Assembly (NCBI GenBank): GCA_022510425.1
Contig: JAFLTO010000012.1
Coordinates: 26,327-90,326 of the forward strand
Length of the DNA stretch: 64,000 nt
Source: Muribaculaceae bacterium
GTDB taxonomy: Bacteria; Bacteroidota; Bacteroidia; Bacteroidales; Muribaculaceae
Direction of reading: 5' to 3'
The position numbers and the translations under genes are program-made. Within the stretch, counting starts at the first letter, position 1. Each line of letters opens with the position of its first letter. Shown one piece after another: positions 26,544 through 34,821 of the stretch. The notes beneath the pieces were generated by a model. That model was not told where the DNA came from. It did no database searches and was given only the letters and a program-made list of their open reading frames with translations.

Positions 26544-27800
26544 ATGATAGAACTTCCCCCATCGAAAAGTATAGGTGCCAGATATATGGTTGCCACCTAT
26601 TTTGCCGGGACTCTTCCGGCCGATCCATTCTTTCAAGACAACGAAGACCTGATGGTGCTTCAAGAGGCTTTGTTGGAGGTTTATTCTGATGAAGAACCCA
26701 TAGATTACGGGGATTCACCCATAGATGTGGGGGCATCAGGTACCGCCTTGCGATTTGTCACAGCGGTCTGTGCGTCGAGTCAGGGAGCCGATTATGTAGT
26801 CACCGGCACTCCTCGACTTATGCAACGACCTATGGCACCTCTTCTCGACCTTCTCAAAGAAGCAGGAGCAGGAGTTGAAGCTTTAGGTGAAAATGGCACA
26901 GGGCCATACAGAGTGAAAGGAGGGACATTGAAAGGTGGTTCATTTTCTATACGGGGTGATATAAGTTCGCAATTCATTTCAGCCTTAATGCTTGTGGCTC
27001 CTTCTTGGGAAAATGGCATGAAACTTTCATTCACCACTCCTTTAGTTTCCAAGCCCTATATAGAAATGACTGCGAAATTGATGGAGAAATTCGGCATCAA
27101 GACAGAACTCACCAATGAAACTGTTGAGGTGCCAAAGGCACGCTATATCGAACCTTTTAATTTCAAAGTGGAGGCAGACTGGAGCTCGGCATCATTCTTT
27201 TATGAGGCGTGTGCCATCAATGGTGAAAAACTTGAAATACATGACCTGGTTTCTCCAAGGGTGTCATTACAGGGAGATTCCATGACAGAAAGTCTTTTCA
27301 CACTTTTAGGTGTTGAATCTCATTTCAACAAAGAGGGTGCCACAATTCAGAAACAAGGTGATGTCAGAAATGATATCGTATTCAATTTCAAGGATTATCC
27401 CGACTTGGTGTTGCCATTTGCAGTGGCATGCCTTTGCACCAATGTTCATTTTCGTTTTGAAGGGGTTTCAAACCTGCGGCTCAAAGAAAGCGACAGATTG
27501 GAATCGCTACGTTCAGAAGCTCTGAAATTGGGGTTTGACGTGAAAATCGGTGACGATTTCGTGGAATGGAACGGGTTAACGATTGAAAGGGAAGAGAATC
27601 CGATTATAGATCCGCATGACGACCACCGGGTGGCAATGTCTTTCACAATGGCTGCTCTAAAATTCGGAGAAATTAGAATAGAGCACCCTGAAGTTGTGGA
27701 AAAATCATTCATTGATTTCTGGAATCAAATTCCTAAAATAGGGCTCCAATGCGAAGAGATAGAAGGAGTTATGATAATCAAAAATAACTTGATACACTAA
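26544..27800 (+). CDS. aroA: 3-phosphoshikimate 1-carboxyvinyltransferase (EPSP synthase)
   Basis: Joins shikimate-3-phosphate and PEP in the shikimate pathway to aromatic amino acids. Signatures are PPSKSIGARYM at the very N-terminus, DVGASGTALRF, RPMAPLLDLL, RGDISSQFISAL, LRLKESDRLESL and DPHDDHRVAMSF. At 418 residues it is slightly short, because the start lies directly at the PPSKS motif. It heads a rightward series of genes with short gaps. Confidence 0.95.
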   Translation: MIELPPSKSIGARYMVATYFAGTLPADPFFQDNEDLMVLQEALLEVYSDEEPIDYGDSPIDVGASGTALRFVTAVCASSQGADYVVTGTPRLMQRPMAPLLDLLKEAGAGVEALGENGTGPYRVKGGTLKGGSFSIRGDISSQFISALMLVAPSWENGMKLSFTTPLVSKPYIEMTAKLMEKFGIKTELTNETVEVPKARYIEPFNFKVEADWSSASFFYEACAINGEKLEIHDLVSPRVSLQGDSMTESLFTLLGVESHFNKEGATIQKQGDVRNDIVFNFKDYPDLVLPFAVACLCTNVHFRFEGVSNLRLKESDRLESLRSEALKLGFDVKIGDDFVEWNGLTIEREENPIIDPHDDHRVAMSFTMAALKFGEIRIEHPEVVEKSFIDFWNQIPKIGLQCEEIEGVMIIKNNLIH

Positions 27801-27821
27801 ACTCTATATTCTAACTTCCCC

Positions 27822-28268
27822 ATGACCGGTGCGCTTGTAATATTAGCTGCTTTGGTGGTGATAGGTCTTTTGCTTTTCATCACTGATAAGAAATATTACC
27901 GTCATCATCATTCTCAAGGGATGACGGGGGAGGAAAAAAGGTATACGGAATCAGGGATTCAGGATAACAATCCAACTTCTGAGGATATTTGTTGTGGACA
28001 GCATTTGGTGTGTGAAAAGACAAGCTTGTCAATAGTGTCGGATGAGATAATCTATTATGATGACGAAGAATTAGACCGCTTCTCAGGACGAACACCAGAA
28101 AGCTATTCTGACGAAGAAACTGAAGAATTCCGTGATGTATTGCTGACATTATTACCCGGAGATGTTGCAGGTTGGGCTCGAAGCATAACTCTTAGAAAGA
28201 TTGAACTTCCTTATGATGTGAAAGATGAGTTATTGTTAATTGTATCAGAACTAAGAAACAATGAATAA
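27822..28268 (+). CDS. Conserved small membrane protein with CCG motif
   Basis: A 148-residue protein with one N-terminal membrane helix (VILAALVVIGLLLFI) and a His-rich stretch (YYRHHH). It then carries the conserved EDICCGQHLVCEK and DEIIYYDDEELDRFSGR, and ends with ETEEFRDVLLTLLPGDVAGWARSI. I recognise this as a Bacteroidales-specific family sometimes labelled phospholipase, without evidence that I know of for that activity. The CCG and later Cys could bind a metal. It overlaps the next gene by 8 bp. Confidence 0.75.
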   Translation: MTGALVILAALVVIGLLLFITDKKYYRHHHSQGMTGEEKRYTESGIQDNNPTSEDICCGQHLVCEKTSLSIVSDEIIYYDDEELDRFSGRTPESYSDEETEEFRDVLLTLLPGDVAGWARSITLRKIELPYDVKDELLLIVSELRNNE

Positions 28269-29532
28269 AATATTAGCTTTCCTCCTCTCAATAATTTCTT
28301 TCAGTTTATCGGCTCAAATTGAAAATGCCACAGGTCATGAACTGGCCGGTAATCTTTTGGCTTATCCTTATGTGGAAGTTACACCCCCGCCACTCACTCC
28401 TGCCCCGGAGGGTTATGCGCCATTTCATATGGAGCACTATGGAAGGCACGGCAGCCGTTGGTTAATAGGTCCCGAAGACTATCTTGTGCCGGTGAAAAAT
28501 CTTGAGAAAGCAGAAAAAGCAGGTAAACTGACGCCATTAGGAGAAAAAACATTGACTGCACTTAGGGCCATCGAAAAAGAATCTCATGGCAGATTAGGAG
28601 AACTCTCTGACAAAGGAGCCATTCAGCACCAAGTGATAGGCAGAAGGATGGCCGAGAATTTCCCTGAAATTTTCACGCCGGATGCCCACCTCTCAGCAAA
28701 ATCCACAACTGTAATACGTTGCATCATCTCTATGGCCAATGCTTTGGAAGGAATACAAAATACAGCTCCAGGCATTCATTTCGAAAAAGATGCAAGCCAA
28801 GCCGACATGTGGTTTATGAATTTTGATGACAAAGCGGGGTGGATTGTTAAAGATAGCGTAGCTGCAAGAGTGCTGCCACCCTACCGTGACAGCCTTCTGG
28901 TGACAGAGACCTATCTTTCAAGACTTGTTTCGGAACCCGATTTTGCACGTGACAGTGTAGCACCCGGATTATTGCCCCGGATGTATTGGGTATTGGGGAA
29001 TTCCCAAAGTCACAGCGGTCAACCTTGGCTCTTCGAGGAAGTCTTCAGTCGTGAAGAATTGAAAGAGAACTGGAAAGCGGGCAACGCAGGTTGGTTCATC
29101 CATGGAGGCAATTCGAAACTGACAAACGGAAGGATGCCTTATGTGCAACGTAAACTTCTCGGAAGAATCATTGAACGTACTGACTCTGCAATGCTTTCAG
29201 AAAACCCGAGTGCAAATCTTCGATTCGGTCATGATGGCATACTTGTGTCTATTATCACTCTGATGGAACTCGGAGGTTTTGGCACTGAGATAAATTCATT
29301 GTCAGAACTTGAAAATTCAAACTGGAGAGATTACGAAATTATTCCCATGGCCGGGAACCTGCAATTGATTTTCTACCGCAATTCGGAAAATCCCGAAGAT
29401 GTCTTGGTGAAGGCTTTGATAAACGAACGTGAGGTGACTATGCCTGGAACTCCTGTCATGGGACCTTACTATAAGTGGAATGATCTGCGCGATTATTATC
29501 TTACAAAAATAAATTCCTTTTCTGAGCAATGA
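28261..29532 (+). CDS. Histidine-type phosphatase, MINPP (phytase)-like
   Basis: A 423-residue exported enzyme (signal peptide ending LSAQ). The histidine acid phosphatase motif is EHYGRHGSRWL (residues 58-68, catalytic RHGxR), and the C-terminal proton-donor motif is in LRFGHDGILVS near residue 322. This HD variant and the surrounding sequence resemble the multiple inositol polyphosphate phosphatases of Bacteroides, which degrade phytate. Phytase activity is inferred by family. It overlaps the upstream small membrane protein by 8 bp and tsaE by 4 bp (ATGA), so it is co-expressed with both. Confidence 0.88.
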   Translation: MNKILAFLLSIISFSLSAQIENATGHELAGNLLAYPYVEVTPPPLTPAPEGYAPFHMEHYGRHGSRWLIGPEDYLVPVKNLEKAEKAGKLTPLGEKTLTALRAIEKESHGRLGELSDKGAIQHQVIGRRMAENFPEIFTPDAHLSAKSTTVIRCIISMANALEGIQNTAPGIHFEKDASQADMWFMNFDDKAGWIVKDSVAARVLPPYRDSLLVTETYLSRLVSEPDFARDSVAPGLLPRMYWVLGNSQSHSGQPWLFEEVFSREELKENWKAGNAGWFIHGGNSKLTNGRMPYVQRKLLGRIIERTDSAMLSENPSANLRFGHDGILVSIITLMELGGFGTEINSLSELENSNWRDYEIIPMAGNLQLIFYRNSENPEDVLVKALINEREVTMPGTPVMGPYYKWNDLRDYYLTKINSFSEQ

Positions 29533-29939
29533 AGGAAGTGACATTTAAATTGGAAGAATTGCCCCAAGTGGCAAATGAATTCATAGGTTCAATCGGCAAC
29601 GACAGGATCTTTCTATTCGAAGGAGAAATGGGATCCGGGAAAACCACATTCATAGCTGAAGTGTGCCGACAGTTGGGAGCTGATGATGATTTCGGAAGTC
29701 CCACGTTCAGTATTGTCAATGAATACGCCGACAGAAATGGGAATCCTATCTATCATTTCGACCTATATAGGATCGACTCTCCCCGGGAAGTTTTTGACAT
29801 GGGAGCAGAAGAATATTTCAACTCCGGAGAAATATGTCTGGTGGAATGGCCCGACCGTCTCGGGAATCTTACTCCCGATGATGCAAGGACCGTTTCCATC
29901 ATTGTAAATGCAGATGATTCCCGCACTTTGAGATTCTGA
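29529..29939 (+). CDS. tsaE: tRNA threonylcarbamoyladenosine biosynthesis ATPase TsaE
   Basis: A 136-residue ATPase of the TsaBDE complex that makes t6A37 on ANN-decoding tRNAs. Walker A is EGEMGSGKTTFI (about residue 32). GSPTFSIVNEY, HFDLYRID and CLVEWPDRLG are the family motifs. The ATG overlaps the phosphatase stop (ATGA). It ends 1 bp before the birA start. Confidence 0.95.
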   Translation: MKEVTFKLEELPQVANEFIGSIGNDRIFLFEGEMGSGKTTFIAEVCRQLGADDDFGSPTFSIVNEYADRNGNPIYHFDLYRIDSPREVFDMGAEEYFNSGEICLVEWPDRLGNLTPDDARTVSIIVNADDSRTLRF

Positions 29940-29940
29940 C

Positions 29941-30669
29941 ATGAATATCATACGCATTGAAACAACAAATTCCACTAACACCTGGGTGGCTGAACACGAA
30001 CCCTCTGTCAGTTCACCTTCGTTAATCTACTGCATCTCACAAACGGCTGGCAGAGGACAGAGAGGTAATCATTGGGAAAGCGAACCGGGGAAAAATATCA
30101 CCGCATCATTGGTTTTCCATCCGGAAAATTTCCCGGCCAACGAGCAATTTAAAATTTCGGAAGCCGTGGCCATCGCATTAGTGGAATATCTCCAAGAGAA
30201 AGGTGTAGAGGCAAAAGTGAAATGGCCAAACGATATCTACATAGGGAATAAAAAGATATGTGGAATTTTGGTGGAACATATGGTAATGGGCAAATATATT
30301 ACCCGCAGCATCGCCGGATTCGGTTTGAATCTTAATCAAAAGGAATTCCTAAGCGATGCCCCTAATCCCGTGTCATTAACGCAACTAACCGGCCGGGAAT
30401 ACAAGCTTGAGGAAGAAATAGAAGAAGTGGCAAACCATCTTGAAAAAAGCATTACCACGCTATTACATGAAAATCTGCATGGTAAATTTTTAAGAAACCT
30501 TTACCGGCACGACGACAGTTATCATAAGTTTTATGATAAAGTGAGAAATGAAACCCTTGAGGCAAAAATACACACCGTTACACCGGCAGGAATACTCATT
30601 TTGCAAACTGAAACGGGAGAAACCAGAGATTACGCTTTTAAAGAAGTGGAATTTATAATCAATGAGTGA
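29941..30669 (+). CDS. birA: Biotin-[acetyl-CoA-carboxylase] ligase
   Basis: A 242-residue monofunctional biotin protein ligase that activates biotin as biotinyl-AMP and attaches it to BCCP. Visible are TTNSTNTWV, the ATP/biotin loop AGRGQRGNHWESEPGKNI, KWPNDIYIGNKKICGIL and the C-terminal SH3-like part. No N-terminal winged helix is present, so it is not a BirA-type repressor. It overlaps the following flippase-like gene by 8 bp. Confidence 0.94.
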   Translation: MNIIRIETTNSTNTWVAEHEPSVSSPSLIYCISQTAGRGQRGNHWESEPGKNITASLVFHPENFPANEQFKISEAVAIALVEYLQEKGVEAKVKWPNDIYIGNKKICGILVEHMVMGKYITRSIAGFGLNLNQKEFLSDAPNPVSLTQLTGREYKLEEEIEEVANHLEKSITTLLHENLHGKFLRNLYRHDDSYHKFYDKVRNETLEAKIHTVTPAGILILQTETGETRDYAFKEVEFIINE

Positions 30670-31753
30670 CAGCCAAGGAAAAATACTTGAGGAATCTTTC
30701 GAAGAATCAATTCCTCCGAAAGAGCCTGCGTGGAAAAAGATTTTAGGATTTTTCCTGCGATACATTTTGCCGATAGCCTTCACCGTGCTGCTTTTAGTTT
30801 ACCTCTTCCATAAGGTGAACTTCGAGGAGATGATAGATCTTCTGAAACATGGTGTAGATTATTGGTGGATACTACTGGCTATGGGAATCTCAGTATTTTC
30901 ACATGTTTTCAGGGCAGCCAGATGGCAACTGCAATTGAACGCTCTCGATGTCAAGCCTCCATTCATGGCTCTTTGTTGCTCAATATTCGGATGTTATGCC
31001 CTTAATCTCGTTTTCCCACGATTGGGAGAACTCTGGCGGTGCACCTACATTTCCTCCACAAAAAAAAATTCCTTCACAACGGTTTTAGGCTCCATGATAG
31101 CCGACAGGGCAGCCGACACTCTAATGGTGGCCTCTCTTCTGGTATTTTCCCTTATAGTTGCAGCTCCTGCCATACATACATTTCTTGATAAATATCCAAT
31201 AGGGAAAGATTTCGTACATCTTATTTCTCAATTTTGGTTCTGGGCAGCCATCGTAGGTGGTATCGCAATTTTAATAGTAATCCTCATATTTTTCCGCCAT
31301 CATCCATGGATGCTGAAGATAAAGGAAATGGCTCTGAACGTGTGGCAAGGAATTATTGTGATTGCAAAGATGAGAGGTAAATGGAAATTTCTTATCTTTA
31401 CACTCTGTATCTGGGGTTGCTATTATATTCAGCTTTATGTGGCTTTTTATGCCTTTGATTTCACAAGGGTATTGTGCCACACTCCCGGAATGGCTGCGGG
31501 ACTTACACCTTGCCTTGTTGCGTTCGTGCTGAGTTCCATAAGCATGGCTATACCTTCCAACGGAGGATTGGGGCCTTGGAATATAGCGATAATGTTCGCC
31601 TTGGCTATATATGGCGTGAGTGAAGCCGAGGGCACTGCATTTTCGATGGTGCAATGGAGCGGCCAGACTGTGATGCTAATAATCCTGGGCATCTACACTA
31701 TGGCCTATATCTCCCTCACTCCCGGAAGCAAATCCAAAACAATAAAATCTTAA
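30662..31753 (+). CDS. Flippase-like (LPG synthase TM / YbhN family) membrane protein
   Basis: A 363-residue protein with about eight membrane helices and the family pattern FRAARWQLQLNAL, NLVFPRLGELWRC, ADRAADTLMVASLLV and AIPSNGGLGPWNIAI. Members of this group (DUF6044/UPF0104-like, lysylphosphatidylglycerol synthase transmembrane part) flip or transfer lipid-linked substrates. No catalytic synthase domain is attached here. The substrate is unknown. It overlaps birA by 8 bp. Confidence 0.82.
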   Translation: MSDSQGKILEESFEESIPPKEPAWKKILGFFLRYILPIAFTVLLLVYLFHKVNFEEMIDLLKHGVDYWWILLAMGISVFSHVFRAARWQLQLNALDVKPPFMALCCSIFGCYALNLVFPRLGELWRCTYISSTKKNSFTTVLGSMIADRAADTLMVASLLVFSLIVAAPAIHTFLDKYPIGKDFVHLISQFWFWAAIVGGIAILIVILIFFRHHPWMLKIKEMALNVWQGIIVIAKMRGKWKFLIFTLCIWGCYYIQLYVAFYAFDFTRVLCHTPGMAAGLTPCLVAFVLSSISMAIPSNGGLGPWNIAIMFALAIYGVSEAEGTAFSMVQWSGQTVMLIILGIYTMAYISLTPGSKSKTIKS

Positions 31754-31767
31754 CTCTTAACATAACA

Positions 31768-32334
31768 ATGGCTTACGACGAAGATAAAGACGTTTTTGAT
31801 AACGAACGAGAAGAAGAGGAACTTCCCAAACAAGAGGTGAAAAAACCTCATTATAAACCCGACGATCCCGCCTATTGGGAACAGGAAGAATCAGAATGGG
31901 ATCATCTAAGGCACAAAACCAGAATACCTTTCTGGCTTTGGATTATTTGTGCCTTGGTTGTTGTTGGTCTTGTAATCGGGTGTTGGATAAGATTCTTCTC
32001 CCCATATGTGGAAGACGCCACCCAATACGGTTATGTGGAAAGCATAGAAAAACGCGGAATGATATTCAAGACTTATGAAGGAACATTGATTCCTTACAAG
32101 GAATTAATGGACACTACCAGACTTTATAACCGCGATTTCGTATTTTCAGTGGCTGATCAGAAAACAGCAGCCACCCTCAAACAAGCCATGTATGATGCAA
32201 AACCCATAAGAGTGGGATATAAAAAATATTATGCCACAGTGCCATGGCGTGGAGCTGCAAAGATTGTTGTGACTTCGGCCGACACTGTTAATCCCGGAAA
32301 AATTCTCCCTCCGGAATTCGCTCCAAAGCGTTGA
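31768..32334 (+). CDS. Conserved Bacteroidales membrane protein of unknown function
   Basis: I start at the ATG at 31768 (MAYDEDKDVFDNE), 14 bp after the previous stop. The longer frame from 31654 lies inside the flippase gene. The 188-residue protein has a very acidic cytoplasmic N-terminus, one membrane helix (about 55-75, FWLWIICALVVVGLVIGCWI) and a soluble C-terminal domain of about 110 residues (YVESIEKRGMIFKTYEGTLI, then VSADTVNPG-like end). It appears to be a conserved single-pass protein; I do not know its role. Confidence 0.75.
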   Translation: MAYDEDKDVFDNEREEEELPKQEVKKPHYKPDDPAYWEQEESEWDHLRHKTRIPFWLWIICALVVVGLVIGCWIRFFSPYVEDATQYGYVESIEKRGMIFKTYEGTLIPYKELMDTTRLYNRDFVFSVADQKTAATLKQAMYDAKPIRVGYKKYYATVPWRGAAKIVVTSADTVNPGKILPPEFAPKR

Positions 32335-32344
32335 GATTTCATAT

Positions 32345-33199
32345 ATGAAAGTCCTTAAATCCATATTCCTGATAACCTGGATATCTCTATTCTCAGCTGC
32401 CTATTCCCAGGTGCCTTTATTTAAAGTTGAGGTACCGGATTCTGTGTTACAAAAGATTGTGGATAGAAATTCAGTGATCACAATTAGTTCAGCCAATGGC
32501 AAGAAAGCAGTCCAACCATTTGAGTACTCCGATTGTAAATCACTCAGTGAAGTTGTGATTGAGGAAGGAATAGAGAGTATAGGAGAATATGCATTCCTGG
32601 GTTGTGACAATTTAAAGACAGTCTCATTACCGTCCTCTTTAAAAGAAATAGGAGAAGGAGCCTTCAGAGATTGCGCCTCCCTTGAAAAGTTGGATATACC
32701 CGAAGGCGTGAAAATGATTCCTCCTTACATGTGTGCATGGGATGAAAACTTGGTGATGGTCACTTTGCCGGAAAGTGTGGAAGACATCGGCAGAAATGCA
32801 TTTTCCTATTGCTACAAATTGGAGAGTATTGACTTGCCGGCGGGATTGAAGCATATAGGACCCAATGCATTCAGTTTGTGTAAATCTCTTAAAGAGGTGG
32901 TGGTGCCTGATTCCATGGAGGAATTGGAGTCATACGCTTTTTCAGGATGTGAACGACTCGAGAAGGCACAACTTGCTGCCAATCCGCAGATGCTTGGAGA
33001 GTTACTTTTTACAGGTTGCAACAACCTCAAAGAAATAACCTGCATGAGTGCCCAGCCTCCTACCTTTGATTGTGATTCTCCCTTGTTCGATCCATTGGAA
33101 ACAAAACTATGGGAGCAATGTGAATTAATCATACCGGAGGAATCAAAAAACCTTTATATAAATGCAGCGGGATGGAATTACTTCTTTCAAAGTGAGTAA
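32345..33199 (+). CDS. Secreted BspA-type leucine-rich repeat protein
   Basis: A 284-residue exported protein (signal peptide ending AAYSQ). It has about six LRR_5 repeats of the BspA kind, about 23 residues each, for example VIEEGIESIGEYAFLGCDNL, SLPSSLKEIGEGAFRDCASL and DLPAGLKHIGPNAFSLCKSL. Such proteins mediate adhesion or protein binding. There is no T9SS tail, and it is not a lipoprotein. It lies 10 bp after the preceding gene. Confidence 0.88.
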   Translation: MKVLKSIFLITWISLFSAAYSQVPLFKVEVPDSVLQKIVDRNSVITISSANGKKAVQPFEYSDCKSLSEVVIEEGIESIGEYAFLGCDNLKTVSLPSSLKEIGEGAFRDCASLEKLDIPEGVKMIPPYMCAWDENLVMVTLPESVEDIGRNAFSYCYKLESIDLPAGLKHIGPNAFSLCKSLKEVVVPDSMEELESYAFSGCERLEKAQLAANPQMLGELLFTGCNNLKEITCMSAQPPTFDCDSPLFDPLETKLWEQCELIIPEESKNLYINAAGWNYFFQSE

Positions 33200-33206
33200 A
33201 ATTCAT

Positions 33207-33214
33207 TAAATTTG
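33207..33214 (+). promoter_or_regulatory. -7 box (TAAATTTG) of the polyprenyl synthase gene
   Basis: TAAATTTG ends 7 nt before the ATG at 33222, so the mRNA would be leaderless or nearly so. Confidence 0.5.
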
Positions 33215-33221
33215 CACTGAA

Positions 33222-34196
33222 ATGGATAGGCTTGCTAAAATCCAACAGAGGATAGAGCCGGAATTGGCAAGGATGAATGCCATAATCCGGGAGTCGCTTT
33301 CATCAGAGAATGATCTGATGGATACGGTGGTAACAAATTATCTTCTCACCAAGGGCAAGCAAATACGTCCGATAATGGTTATACTCAGCGCCAAGTTTTT
33401 TGGAGAGGTAAACAATCATGTCCTTCATGCCGGTGCTGCACTTGAAATGCTTCACAATGCATCATTGATTCATGATGATGTGGTAGACGACACTGCTCTA
33501 AGAAGAGGCAAGGCCACAGTCAATAATCAATGGGGCAACCATATCGCAGTCTTGGTGGGCGATTTCTTTGTGGCTAACGCTCTTGCAGCCGGTATAAGCA
33601 CAGGGAATCTTTCGATTATTTCCTCATTATCCGATCTGGGTAAAGAACTAAGCCTTGGAGAAGTAGACCAGATATGTAATGTACGCGATCATCGTCTTGA
33701 TGAAGACCATTATATGTCGATGATACGTAAGAAAACAGCCTCTCTCTTCAGAAATTGTGTCAAGATGGGTGCCGAGGCTGTTAATGTCCCTGAGAAAGAA
33801 TATAAAGATCTGGCCGATTACGCTGAAATGCTTGGTATGTGTTTCCAAATCCGCGACGACATATTCGATTATTTCTCTAACGCTTTAATTGGAAAACCCA
33901 CCGGCAACGACCTTCGCGAAGGGAAAGTGACGCTTCCGTTGCTGCATGCCATACATACAGCTCCCGAACCAATAGCCCAGAGTGTGAAAGAGATGCTCCA
34001 TAAAGGCGATCTCAATGAAAAGGAAATAGGTATTCTTATTGATTTCGCAAAAGAATATGACGGTATTGAATATGCTTTCACAAAAATGAGGGAAATGCAG
34101 GCCGAGGCCGAAAAACTTTTGGAAGGCTATCCTGATTCGGAATGGAAAGAGACTTTTCTCCAACTTTTCGATTACATCATTTCAAGAGACAAATAA
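33222..34196 (+). CDS. ispB: Polyprenyl diphosphate synthase
   Basis: A 324-residue trans-prenyltransferase that elongates FPP with IPP to make the quinone side chain. The first aspartate-rich motif is [17 protein letters not shown], the second is [10 protein letters not shown], and KGKQIRP lies near residue 46. Length and motifs fit octaprenyl/solanesyl-type synthases; chain length cannot be read from sequence. It precedes rnhB and polA. Confidence 0.92.
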   Translation: MDRLAKIQQRIEPELARMNAIIRESLSSENDLMDTVVTNYLLTKGKQIRPIMVILSAKFFGEVNNHVLHAGAALEMLHNASLIHDDVVDDTALRRGKATVNNQWGNHIAVLVGDFFVANALAAGISTGNLSIISSLSDLGKELSLGEVDQICNVRDHRLDEDHYMSMIRKKTASLFRNCVKMGAEAVNVPEKEYKDLADYAEMLGMCFQIRDDIFDYFSNALIGKPTGNDLREGKVTLPLLHAIHTAPEPIAQSVKEMLHKGDLNEKEIGILIDFAKEYDGIEYAFTKMREMQAEAEKLLEGYPDSEWKETFLQLFDYIISRDK

Positions 34197-34204
34197 AAAG
34201 GCTT

Positions 34205-34783
34205 ATGCTTCGGGGCTTCATGCATCAAGGCTTGATTGAAGCGGGTTGCGACGAGGCCGGCAGAGGTTGTTTATGCGGACCGGTGGCTTGTGCAGCTGTA
34301 ATTCTACCCCCTGATTTCGAATGCGAGGAACTCAACGACAGCAAGCAACTTTCCGAGAAAAAAAGAGATTCCTTGCGTCCTTTCATTGAAAATAATGCCC
34401 TTGCCTGGTCGGTGGTTATGGTTTCTCCCCGTGAAATCGATGATATCAATATTCTTAACGCTTCGATAATAGGGATGCACAGAGCCTTGGCAAATCTAAA
34501 AATCCGACCCGAACATATATTGGTAGACGGCAACCGGTTCAAGCCGTTTGAGGATATTCCTCACACCACTGTGGTTAAAGGTGACGCCACTTTCATGTCG
34601 ATAGCTGCTGCGTCAATCCTTGCCAAAACACATCGTGACGAACTTATGCTCAAACTTGCAAAAGAATTCCCGGGTTATGGCTGGGAGGTCAATAAGGGTT
34701 ATCCTACCAAAGCCCATCGAAAAGCAATAGCAGAATTCGGATCAACACCGTATCACCGGAAAACTTTCAAACTACTCCCCTGA
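34205..34783 (+). CDS. rnhB: Ribonuclease HII
   Basis: Removes ribonucleotides from RNA-DNA hybrids. Catalytic acidic residues are visible in [15 protein letters not shown] (D and E), LVDGNRF and [19 protein letters not shown] (D). The ATG at 34205 gives 192 residues, normal for the family; the longer frame overlaps the ispB gene. It lies 38 bp before polA. Confidence 0.94.
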   Translation: MLRGFMHQGLIEAGCDEAGRGCLCGPVACAAVILPPDFECEELNDSKQLSEKKRDSLRPFIENNALAWSVVMVSPREIDDINILNASIIGMHRALANLKIRPEHILVDGNRFKPFEDIPHTTVVKGDATFMSIAAASILAKTHRDELMLKLAKEFPGYGWEVNKGYPTKAHRKAIAEFGSTPYHRKTFKLLP

Positions 34784-34821
34784 AATCTAAACCAGTACAC
34801 TAAACTCTAAACCCAACTCCT